Assembly: GCA_042088665.1 (NCBI GenBank)
Contig: JBELMB010000082.1
Coordinates: 1 to 21,083 of the forward strand
Direction: 5' to 3'
DNA length: 21,083 bases
Source of the DNA: JBELMB01 sp042088665
GTDB lineage: Bacteria; Pseudomonadota; Alphaproteobacteria; Rhodobacterales; Rhodobacteraceae
Of this stretch, positions 6,992-13,421 are shown piece after piece. A program made the position numbers and the translations under genes. Under the pieces are notes generated by a model. It saw only the letters and a program-made list of their open reading frames with translations. It searched no databases and was not told the origin of the DNA. Each line of letters starts with the position of its first letter. The first letter of the stretch is position 1.

Positions 6992-8170
6992 TCAGACCTC
7001 GTTTTGGGCAAACAGCGCGCGGGCCGAGCCATTCTGACGTTTCGGCGCAAAGGGTCGTTGCGCGACCGTGGCCCGGCGCGGGCCATCCCATGTCTCGACG
7101 CTAAGATCGGTGCCCAGCGCCGCAAGGTCCGGCCGCACAAAGCCAAGGGCGATGTTCTTGTCCAGCCCCGGCGAATGGCACAGGCTGGTCAATTGCCCGA
7201 CCGTCTGCGCACCAGAAAAGATCGACCATGCGGTTTCGTTCTGGTCCAGCGGCGGGCCGTCCAGAACAAGGCCCACCAGTTGTTTGCGCAGCGGCGCATT
7301 GTGCAGCCGCGCCAGCGCCGCGCGCCCGATGAAATCCGATGGGCCATCGAGGTCCACGAGCCGCCCCAGCCCGACTTCGTAGGGGGTGTCCTGCATCGTC
7401 ATGTCGATGCCCCACGACAGGATCCCGCTTTCGATGCGCCGCACTTGATTGATGGCGCCGGGTCGCACGTTGCACTCGGCTCCGGCCTCCAGCAGCGCCT
7501 CGAACAGGGCATCGCCCTGCGACGCTGTCTCAAGGTAGATTTCATAGCCGAACTCACCGCTGTATCCCGTGCGCGAGATCCTGAGATCGCACCCCTGAAA
7601 GCGCGCCGACATCAGGCGGTAGTAGCGCAGGTCGAGCACCGCATCGCCAAAGAGGTTGGCCATCAGGCGCGGCGATTTCGGCCCCTGCACCTGGATCACG
7701 GACACCTGCGCGTCGCGCAGATGCACGTCAAAGCCGGAATTCACCGCCACGCCCCGCGCCCAAAGCTCCAGATCGCAGTCGGAGGTGGACAGCCAGAACC
7801 GGTCTTCGGCCAGTTTGAGAATGATCGGATCGCTGACGATACCGCCATCCGGCGCGGTGATCAGGGCATATTTGCACTGGTTCACGGCGCATTCGGTCAT
7901 ATTGCGCGGTGTCAGGTATTGCACGAATGCGGCGGCGTCCGGTCCGGTGACCTCCACCTGCCGCTCTCCCATGACAGGCCAGATCGCTACATCCTTGACC
8001 ACGTGCCAATACTCCTCCCGGGGATCGGCGAAATTGGTCGAGATATATGTACGGTTGTAGACCGAAAACTTTCGGCAGCCGTGTCGCCAGGCCGCTTCAA
8101 AGAAAGCGCCGCGACGGATCCGGGGCTGGAACGCCATGGTGGCCCCTTTGTGGGGCATTGGCGCGTTCAT
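6992..8170 (-). CDS. GcvT/DmdA-like folate-dependent methyl or aminomethyl transferase
   Basis: 392 aa. ATG 8170 is chosen because GGAGGG lies 7 bases upstream. The frame is open to 8287 without family likeness. The family transfers a one-carbon group from a substrate to tetrahydrofolate (GcvT, DmdA, sarcosine/dimethylglycine dehydrogenase C-domains). Visible blocks are FSVYNRTYISTNF (35-47), DVAIWPVMGERQVEVTGPDA (60-79), DGGIVSDPI (108-116, with Asp114 near the catalytic Asp position of GcvT), VQGPKSPRLM, SRTGYSGEFGYEIY (199-212) and ESGILSWGIDMTMQDTPYEVGLG (247-269). The start and the TPYE.GLG block recall DMSP demethylase DmdA. TGYSGEFGYEI is closer to GcvT than to the Gly-Trp-Ser block of DmdA. 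It is the first gene of an operon with the VOC protein and acyl-CoA ligase. DMSP is not assumed to be the substrate. Confidence 0.85.
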   Translation of the reverse strand: MNAPMPHKGATMAFQPRIRRGAFFEAAWRHGCRKFSVYNRTYISTNFADPREEYWHVVKDVAIWPVMGERQVEVTGPDAAAFVQYLTPRNMTECAVNQCKYALITAPDGGIVSDPIILKLAEDRFWLSTSDCDLELWARGVAVNSGFDVHLRDAQVSVIQVQGPKSPRLMANLFGDAVLDLRYYRLMSARFQGCDLRISRTGYSGEFGYEIYLETASQGDALFEALLEAGAECNVRPGAINQVRRIESGILSWGIDMTMQDTPYEVGLGRLVDLDGPSDFIGRAALARLHNAPLRKQLVGLVLDGPPLDQNETAWSIFSGAQTVGQLTSLCHSPGLDKNIALGFVRPDLAALGTDLSVETWDGPRRATVAQRPFAPKRQNGSARALFAQNEV

Positions 8171-8235
8171 CTCAGCGCCCTCCGTGGGAAACCCCGCCTT
8201 GCCGCGCGCCAGTACCTGTCGGCTGCACTTTGAGA

Positions 8236-8249
8236 GCCCCCTCGGGGGG
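8236..8249 (-). promoter_or_regulatory. GC hairpin in the leader of the GcvT/DmdA-like operon
   Basis: CCCCC-TC-GGGGG-type complementarity (8236-8249) lies about 70 bases upstream of the chosen start at 8170, inside the presumed 5' leader. It could affect leader folding. It is short and may be incidental. Confidence 0.25.
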
Positions 8250-8344
8250 TCATGACCTTTGTCAACATATGTCACGTCCTTCGCCAAACCCGGTGGGTCG
8301 GCTGATTCTGTTCACGTCATGGCAAGGGTAAACAACGGTTCGTG

Positions 8345-8400
8345 CTGTGAAAAATCAGAACTGCGGAAATTTTCATCGCAAAAGCTTATACCCTTCACAG
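8345..8400. promoter_or_regulatory. Inverted repeat CTGTGAA...TTCACAG, candidate operator
   Basis: Perfect 7-base arms lie 42 bases apart, flanking the AT-rich core upstream of the GcvT/DmdA-like operon. The arrangement would suit a dimeric or tetrameric regulator acting on that operon. No named consensus is claimed. Confidence 0.35.
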
Positions 8401-8625
8401 TTTATGAAAACGCCGGGAGGCGCGCGTGAACGCAGGACCCGCCTTTGGGATTGCCCCCCCGGCGCAAGGCGACCTTTTGGCAGAGCAAGGCGTGTCCCGA
8501 TCGCGCCGAAACACGCATGATCAGCGCCCGCACAGAGGCGTTGTCGCAGGAAAGCCCCGGACAAGATGAAACGGGTTTGAGGGCGCGACCTGACGCGACG
8601 CAAGGTCACAACCAGCGCAGGACCC

Positions 8626-8641
8626 ACGGGCCACAGCCCGT
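8626..8641 (-). terminator. Hairpin after the TTC38-like gene
   Basis: ACGGGC-TGTG-GCCCGT on the minus strand has a perfect 6-bp stem with a 4-base loop, 23 bases after the stop at 8664. No U tract follows. It is a weak terminator candidate for the acyl-CoA dehydrogenase/TTC38-like operon. Confidence 0.35.
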
Positions 8642-8663
8642 CCGATGCCGCAATCCGCGTGGC

Positions 8664-10064
8664 TCAGGCGGCGAGGATGCTGCGGGCTTTTTCCCCGGCG
8701 GCCTGCGCCTCTTCGGTCTTGCCAAGCGTCTCCAGCACGCCGCCGTAGTTCTTCCATGTCCAGCTGGAATGCACCTTGTCGCCGAGACGTTCGGCAAACA
8801 GGGCGCGGGCCTGCAAGGCATTGCTGCTGGATTTCGCAGCGTCCAGCATGATCATCAAAAAGACGTCCCGCTGGGCCGAACTGCCACCCACCGCGTTCAG
8901 CCCGTAACGTACGGCTTCGATGCTGGCGGCGGCTTCGGCGAATTTGCCATCGCGGGCAAGACGCATGCCCTCGGCAATGGCCAACCCCACGTCCGCGCAG
9001 ATCCGCGCCTGCGTCTGGTCCAGCGTCGACCATGCCCGCAGGCTTTCCATCATCTGTTCCGTTGCGTTGCGGTCACCGGCGGCAATCAGCGCCATCAGGT
9101 AGTGCAAAGAGACAAAGATGAGGTCGGTGTCATGCACATGGGTCCGGGCCACCCGTGCAAGGGTCTGCCAACGGGTCCCGACGTCGATGCCGAACATCTC
9201 GAGCCGCCAGAGCAGCGAGGCACAGTTGCAGATATCGAGGTAAAAATCCGATTCGATGTCAGACACGACCTGCTGGTCATAGATCGACAGCACCGCGTCG
9301 AATTCACCACGTTCGAGATGATAAAGGCAGCGGTGCCAATAGAGATGAAAGCGAAAGTTGTTCACGGTCGACCAGTTCTCTTCGAGATCCCCGACCCAGG
9401 CGATGCCCTCTTCGTGGCGTTCCGTCATCTCCAGCACATGGGCCACCGCGTGAATGGACCAGGCGTCCTGCGGATTGCGCGCCACGGCGGCGCGGCCCCA
9501 TGTCTCGGCCTTGTCATACTCGCGCGATTCTTCCAGACCAAAGGCATACATGCCCTGCAGAAACCCGTAGTCCGGATGGTCCTCCGACCAGCGTGGCAGG
9601 ATCCGGGCCAGCGAGTCGCGCATCTGGCGCCCATCACCGGAGTAGAAATGCGTGAAATGCGCCAGTCGCAGGGCCAGCCCGTCGAGCGGGTTCTCCAGCA
9701 GGATCTCTTCCCAGATGCGGGTGGTCCGGTCCAGATCGCCCGCGCACCAGCTGGACAGCGCCGCCGCGTGCTGACGTTCCCGGTCCGTCGCATCAAGGCG
9801 CGACATCAGGGCATCCAGATCGCCGGAGATGCCCACCGCCCGCGCCGAGTGACTGGCACTGCCGATGAGCTTTGCAAAGTAACCCTTTGCACAACGGGCC
9901 ATCGGCATGTCCGGATCAGCCTTCAGCAACCCTTTGAGGATGCCGCCGGTCTCGGGCCGAAAGCCCATGTAGGCCGTCGTCAGCTTGCCGAACTGCGCCG
10001 CGCTTTCCGGGGCGTTGGCTGTGAAACTCAGACCGTGCTCATCGGTATGGCGCTGCATTGTCAC
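8664..10064 (-). CDS. TTC38-like tetratricopeptide repeat protein
   Basis: 466 aa, soluble, alpha-helical, with TPR-like pairs and no signal peptide. The central block (166-224) has GFLQGMYAFGLEES, REYDKAETWGRAAVARNPQD and SIHAVAHVLEMTERHEEGIAWV. This matches the conserved core of the TTC38 family, found from bacteria to animals and usually about 460-470 aa long. Conserved His205 and His209 (HAVAH) and nearby acidic residues are unusual for a pure scaffold, so a catalytic or ligand-binding role is conceivable. GTG 10064 has AGGAG upstream and overlaps the TGA of the acyl-CoA dehydrogenase gene by four bases. ATG at 10058 is an alternative start. The overlap implies coupled translation, so the protein probably works in the same pathway. 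I do not assign a biochemical function. Confidence 0.82.
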   Translation of the reverse strand: MTMQRHTDEHGLSFTANAPESAAQFGKLTTAYMGFRPETGGILKGLLKADPDMPMARCAKGYFAKLIGSASHSARAVGISGDLDALMSRLDATDRERQHAAALSSWCAGDLDRTTRIWEEILLENPLDGLALRLAHFTHFYSGDGRQMRDSLARILPRWSEDHPDYGFLQGMYAFGLEESREYDKAETWGRAAVARNPQDAWSIHAVAHVLEMTERHEEGIAWVGDLEENWSTVNNFRFHLYWHRCLYHLERGEFDAVLSIYDQQVVSDIESDFYLDICNCASLLWRLEMFGIDVGTRWQTLARVARTHVHDTDLIFVSLHYLMALIAAGDRNATEQMMESLRAWSTLDQTQARICADVGLAIAEGMRLARDGKFAEAAASIEAVRYGLNAVGGSSAQRDVFLMIMLDAAKSSSNALQARALFAERLGDKVHSSWTWKNYGGVLETLGKTEEAQAAGEKARSILAA

Positions 10065-11314
10065 GATGCGTCTCCTTGCTGGGTCGGTGTCCGGGGCATA
10101 TAGGCGCCCCGGGTCTGCGGCGTCTTGATCCCCAATACCGCACTTGCGACCTGAGTCTTCAGGATCTGTGCCGTCCCTCCCCCAATCGTGAACATCCGCA
10201 CATCGCGGTACATCCGCTCCAGCGGTTCGCTGTCCCCGTACCCACGCGCGCCGAACATCTGCAGCGCGTCATTGACCACCTTGATCGCATTCTCCGAGGC
10301 AAAGGCCTTGGCCCGCGCGGCCATCGTCATGTCCGGAAACCGATTACCCGGCCAGTCGGCAGAGGCCGCCGCCTCAAAGAGCATCAGCCGGGAGGCATGG
10401 ACCAGCGTGTCCATATCCGCGATCATCCATTGCAGGCCCTGAAATTCTGCGATCGGGCGGCCAAATTGCTCACGCGACTTGAGGTAGCGCTTGGCATGTT
10501 CCAGCGCGCCTGCCGCCACTCCCATCGCGATGGTGCCTGCGCCGACGCGCTGGCTGTTGTAGGCGGTCATGAGATCGGCAAAGCCACGTCGGAACCCGGA
10601 TGGCGTGCGCAGTACCATGTCATCGGCCACTTCGAGATCGGTAAACCGCAGTTCTGCTTCGGGCATGCCACACAGACCCATGGTCCGCTCGCGCCGGACC
10701 ACGGCGAACCCCTTGGGGTCTGCGCCCCGCGCGGGATCCACCAGCACCAGAAAGCCACCGATCCCCAGATCCTCGCCGGCCTCATCGAAGGCCCGGGCAA
10801 AGATCAGGTGCAGCTTGGAAACGCCGCCCCCGGTGATCCAGTGCTTGACCCCGTTGAGCACCCAGACATCGCCACGCCGGTCGGCCCGGGTGGTCATTTC
10901 GGTCGCCGCGCTGCCAGCTTCGGGCTCCGTGATGCAGATGGCGGGCTTGTCACCGCCCAGCACGATGGGCGCCACAAAGGCGCGCTGCGCATCGGTGCCA
11001 TAGGCCATCACGGCGCTGATGCCGCCCATGTTGGCCTCGACAAGGATGCGGGCTGTCAGCGTGCAGTGCCGCGCCGCCATTTCAACCACCTGCGCCACCT
11101 GCAGGAAGCGCGCGCCGCCGCCCCCGAACTTCTTCGGGATCGACATGCCCATCAGGCCCGCGTCGGCAAGGGCCGCGACAACGGGCCATGGGTAGCTGCG
11201 CTCCCGGTCCCACTGCGCGGCATGTCCGGCAATCATCGGGATCAGCTCTTGCAGGGCGTCGCACCACGGATTTGCGGAGTCCGTCATTTGCGGCAGAGGG
11301 GCTTGGGTGTTCAT
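10061..11314 (-). CDS. Acyl-CoA dehydrogenase-family flavoprotein
   Basis: 417 aa with the full family order: N-terminal helical domain, the FAD/substrate block ICITEPEAGSAATEMTTRA (127-144), WVLNGVKHWITGGG (151-164), central beta domain, then the C-terminal helical domain with KYLKSREQFGRPIAEFQGLQ-type sequence (276-295), MFGARGYGDSEPLERMYRDVR and IGGGTAQI. Such enzymes oxidise the alpha-beta bond of acyl-CoA and pass electrons to ETF. The two usual places of the catalytic Glu are both changed: Gly379 stands where most members have the Glu of YEGT, and Gln255 stands at the isovaleryl-CoA-dehydrogenase-type position. ATG 11314 has AAAGG upstream. The gene is divergent from a LysR gene and overlaps the TTC38-like gene by four bases, forming a two-gene operon. 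Confidence 0.92.
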   Translation of the reverse strand: MNTQAPLPQMTDSANPWCDALQELIPMIAGHAAQWDRERSYPWPVVAALADAGLMGMSIPKKFGGGGARFLQVAQVVEMAARHCTLTARILVEANMGGISAVMAYGTDAQRAFVAPIVLGGDKPAICITEPEAGSAATEMTTRADRRGDVWVLNGVKHWITGGGVSKLHLIFARAFDEAGEDLGIGGFLVLVDPARGADPKGFAVVRRERTMGLCGMPEAELRFTDLEVADDMVLRTPSGFRRGFADLMTAYNSQRVGAGTIAMGVAAGALEHAKRYLKSREQFGRPIAEFQGLQWMIADMDTLVHASRLMLFEAAASADWPGNRFPDMTMAARAKAFASENAIKVVNDALQMFGARGYGDSEPLERMYRDVRMFTIGGGTAQILKTQVASAVLGIKTPQTRGAYMPRTPTQQGDAS

Positions 11315-11389
11315 GACAGGGCCTTTTCAACGGGGGTAGCAAGCAAGACGTGGCCCGTGACGCACAACCGGGGGCGCGGGCTGACGCTG

Positions 11390-11419
11390 GCGCCCGTGGC
11401 GGTCAGGCCACGCGGGCGC
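11390..11419 (-). promoter_or_regulatory. Bulged GC-rich hairpin in the divergent region
   Basis: GCGCCCGTGGC (11390-11400) can pair with GCCACGCGGGCGC (11407-11419) around the loop GGTCAG. The pairing is interrupted only by a 2-base CG bulge. It lies 76 bases or more upstream of the acyl-CoA dehydrogenase start, probably in its 5' leader or near its promoter. It could be an attenuator-like structure. No U tract is seen. Confidence 0.4.
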
Positions 11420-11479
11420 ACTCCCGGTGCAAGGGACAGCGCTGTGTCGGTCACGGGTTTGATCACGCGAGGCTCACCA

Positions 11480-11560
11480 TTTCGTGAACAGCATACTCTG
11501 TTGAGGTCACCTTTCGCTAACGATAAATTCTCAAATGTTATGTTGGAAAACCTCACGAAA
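11480..11560. promoter_or_regulatory. Inverted TTTCGTGA/TCACGAAA elements, candidate LysR sites
   Basis: TTTCGTGA (11480-11487) and its exact complement TCACGAAA (11553-11560) bracket a third near-copy, TTTCGCTA (11512-11519). The first two plus-oriented copies are 32 bases apart, about three helical turns. The set lies in the AT-rich part of the gap between the divergent LysR and acyl-CoA dehydrogenase genes, where LysR proteins usually bind. A possible plus-strand promoter, TTGAGG (11501-11506), 17 bases, TAAATT (11524-11529), lies inside it. Confidence 0.45.
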
Positions 11561-11568
11561 GTACGGAT

Positions 11569-12438
11569 ATGAACCTGCGCTTCCTGCGTACTGTGGTGGC
11601 CATTGCGCAAAACGGCTCTCTCAGTGCGGCGGCCCGTGAACTGGGGCTCAGCCATTCCGCCGTCTCCCTGCAGGTCAAGGCACTGGAGGACGAGCTGCGG
11701 TTTTCCATTCTCGACCGGTCCCGCAGGCCACCGGTGCTGACCGGTCAGGGCATGGCCCTCGTGGAACACGCGCGACGTATGGACAGTCTTGCCAGCGACA
11801 TCCGCGCCTTGGCGGATGCCGGACAGCTCATGGGACAGGCGGCCATCGGCGCGGTGCCCTCGACGGTGGCGCATCTCGCGGCACCTGCGCTTGCGCGGCT
11901 GCACGGTGACCACCCCGACCTGAGGATCGAGTTCACCTCGGCGCTCTCGCAACGGCTGGTTGATCTGGTCTCGGACGGGGCCATCGACTGCGCGCTGGTG
12001 ACCGATCCGGGCGCGGACACGCCTGACCTCGCCAGCATTGCGATCTGTTCAGAGCCGTTCCGCCTGCTGTGTGCCGCCGAGGAACCGGAACAGGACCCGG
12101 AACAGTTGCTCGCCAGCCGTCCCTATGTCTGGTTTGACCGCCGCAGCCGTCTTTCGCAACAGATCGACAGCTATTTCAAGGCGCACGGGATGCGCGTCCA
12201 GTCGGTGATGGAGGTCGATTCCTTCGAAGGCGTCGAAGCGCTGGTGCGGCACAACCTCGGGGTGTCGATCCTGCCCACGCGGACGCATCCCCCTGCGCAG
12301 GCCGGGATCAGGCGGCTGGTGTTGCCGCACACCGACATGTCGCGACAGGTGGCTCTGGTGAGCCGCAGCGCCGGTCCGCGCCGGTCACTCGTGTCCCAAA
12401 TGGCCGATGCGCTGAAGGGTGTCCTGTCCGCGAAATGA
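11569..12438 (+). CDS. LysR-family transcriptional regulator (divergent)
   Basis: 289 aa. The winged HTH is at residues 2-60: LRFLRTVVAIAQNGSLSAAA, RELGLSHSAVSLQVKALED and ILDRSRRPPVLTGQG. The periplasmic-binding-like effector domain follows (about 90-285). The HTH begins directly after ATG 11569, which fixes the start. The RBS is weak. The gene is divergent from the acyl-CoA dehydrogenase/TTC38-like operon across 254 bases, the classical LysR arrangement. It is therefore probably the activator or repressor of that operon and of itself. The ligand is probably a pathway intermediate, not identifiable here. Confidence 0.93.
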   Translation: MNLRFLRTVVAIAQNGSLSAAARELGLSHSAVSLQVKALEDELRFSILDRSRRPPVLTGQGMALVEHARRMDSLASDIRALADAGQLMGQAAIGAVPSTVAHLAAPALARLHGDHPDLRIEFTSALSQRLVDLVSDGAIDCALVTDPGADTPDLASIAICSEPFRLLCAAEEPEQDPEQLLASRPYVWFDRRSRLSQQIDSYFKAHGMRVQSVMEVDSFEGVEALVRHNLGVSILPTRTHPPAQAGIRRLVLPHTDMSRQVALVSRSAGPRRSLVSQMADALKGVLSAK

Positions 12439-12701
12439 GACGCAAGCGGATTGCAGTACGCGGGACTGTCGCCCGGTCTCAAGCCCAGGCAACCTGCCGT
12501 CCCGGAGATGGACAAGTCTTGCGAGGCATGAAAAACGGCTCGCATGACAACCTGTGGTCAGACCCTTCGCGCGCAGCGCACCATCCGAATTGGCATCCCG
12601 GCCTGATACGCCGGGCCGGGTGATCGTGTTCTGAACGTCTGTCTTCGTTGCGCATCGCGCAGAAACCAAGGTTGAAATCCATGTCTACGCCTTCGAGATC
12701 C
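12439..12701. other. Intergenic, nothing clear apart from one GC stem
   Basis: A 263-base gap between the convergent LysR and lipoprotein genes. CCCGGC (12597-12602) and GCCGGG (12610-12615) can form a 6-bp stem with a 7-base loop but without a T tract, a weak terminator candidate. I see no gene here. Confidence 0.4.
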
Positions 12702-13022
12702 TCAGATCTTGCAGTTTTTTTTCTCTGCAATTCTGATCAGATGGTCTTTGCGGTCCCGAGCCGCGTCTTTGGCCTCGCTGACGTTGTTCGCTGTGACCAA
12801 CAACGCAGGCCAGAAAAACACCCCTGCGGCCACGTTTGTCCCGGTCATACCGCCTTCTTTGCGCGCTTCGGCTTCAAAACGGTTTGCTTCGGCGATTTCT
12901 GCCGCGATCTGGCTGCACGAGAGGTCCTTATCGCCGATCTTGCGAACATCCATCACATCTGGAGTCGCACAGCCTGCCAGCATTGAAATCCCGACGAGCG
13001 AAAGCACTGAGAATTTTTTCAT
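12702..13022 (-). CDS. Small lipoprotein, 106 aa
   Basis: The N-terminus MKKFSVLSLVGISMLAGC has a lysine-rich n-region, a hydrophobic core and a lipobox LAG-C with Cys18 as the lipidation site, so the product should be membrane anchored. The mature part is short and charged. It has a hydrophobic middle (GVFFWPALLVTANNV, about 67-81) and a lysine-rich tail, plus Cys36 and Cys104, which might form a disulfide. It resembles the general class of small envelope lipoproteins. No specific family is claimed. Upstream, the minus strand is AT-rich (about 13020-13065) with a plausible -10-like TAAATT and a GGA-containing RBS before ATG 13022. Its base composition is lower in GC than its neighbours, which hints at different ancestry. 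Confidence 0.85.
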   Translation of the reverse strand: MKKFSVLSLVGISMLAGCATPDVMDVRKIGDKDLSCSQIAAEIAEANRFEAEARKEGGMTGTNVAAGVFFWPALLVTANNVSEAKDAARDRKDHLIRIAEKKNCKI

Positions 13023-13073
13023 AATTTTTCCAAAAATTTATTGTCTTCTCGTTGAAATTGGTTAACGCGATGC

Positions 13074-13325
13074 ACTTTGTACTGCAAGCGGTACGAGCGT
13101 TTTTTGACGCTATGGAGCGTCGTTTCTCTGGCGACGGCTCAAAGTGCTTAAATCCGGTACAGCCCAGTCCAAACCGACGAGCCGCAGCAGGCTCTCAACG
13201 ACCCCTGTCGTCTGCCGAAGCAGCAAGCCAAAGAGGGCCTTCAAGGTCAAACAAGTCTGGATCGCCGCATCGCGCTGCGACAGGACCGCGCCACTGGCCC
13301 TGCGACCTCGCCGCGGCGCCATTCG
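13074..13325 (-). pseudogene. IS5-type transposase fragment
   Basis: On the minus strand, 13271-13113 translate to DAAIQTCLTLKALFGLLLRQ, TTGVVESLLRLVGLDWAVPD and LSTLSRRQRNDAP. This is highly characteristic of the N-terminal third of IS5-family transposases. The preceding residues RRGRRASGAVLSQR fit the upstream part more loosely. After SRRQ the frame runs into TAG (13110-13112). It then reads RQKTLVPL, which looks like the usual continuation SRRQKTL, so a small rearrangement lies at the stop. The DDE catalytic domain and the terminal inverted repeats are not present, so the element is dead. It abuts the damaged glutamate-synthase-type gene. Confidence 0.75.
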
Positions 13326-13421
13326 GCACGGATCCGAGGCGCAGCCCAAAGCCGAGACGCGGCCCCACCGGCATCGTGACCACAGCGCCAGACAGACACG
13401 CGAAACACCCGCGAGGAAGAC

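Larger units (their letters stand above)
8288..8663. other. Intergenic region with an AT-rich promoter-like core
   Basis: This 376-base gap separates the TTC38-like gene from the next minus-strand operon. Positions 8320-8405 are strikingly AT-rich. They contain the inverted repeat CTGTGAA (8345-8351) / TTCACAG (8394-8400), an inner GAAATTTTC dyad near 8376, and TATAAG on the minus strand near 8390. This is the likely control region of the operon starting at 8170. A hairpin at 8626-8641 follows the TTC38-like stop. The minus-strand ORF at 8627-8373 is arginine-rich and unlike any family, and is not called. Confidence 0.45.

Noticed and set aside
6887..8233. 448-codon plus-strand frame opposite the GcvT/DmdA-like gene
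   Set aside because: Antisense shadow without motifs. The minus-strand protein is clearly a GcvT-fold enzyme.
8260..8265. Perfect TTGACA (minus strand) as the -35 box of the GcvT/DmdA-like operon
   Set aside because: At 16-18 bases downstream the sequence is G-rich with no -10-like box, so it is not called a promoter.
8171..8280. Glycine-type riboswitch before the GcvT-like gene
   Set aside because: I looked for the paired aptamer cores expected of a glycine riboswitch and found only a short GC stem. There is no support for the call.
8171..8287. Upstream extension of the GcvT/DmdA-like gene to 8287
   Set aside because: GGAGGG stands 7 bases before ATG 8170. The added 39 residues have no family match and would cover the leader hairpin.
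8373..8627. 84-codon minus-strand frame between the TTC38-like gene and the next operon
   Set aside because: Arginine-rich low-quality translation that runs through the presumed promoter region. No motif.
8445..11572. Two long plus-strand frames (552 and 504 codons) antisense to the TTC38-like and acyl-CoA dehydrogenase genes
   Set aside because: Shadow frames from high-GC coding sequence. Composition is unnatural and the minus strand has recognisable families with RBS and coupling.
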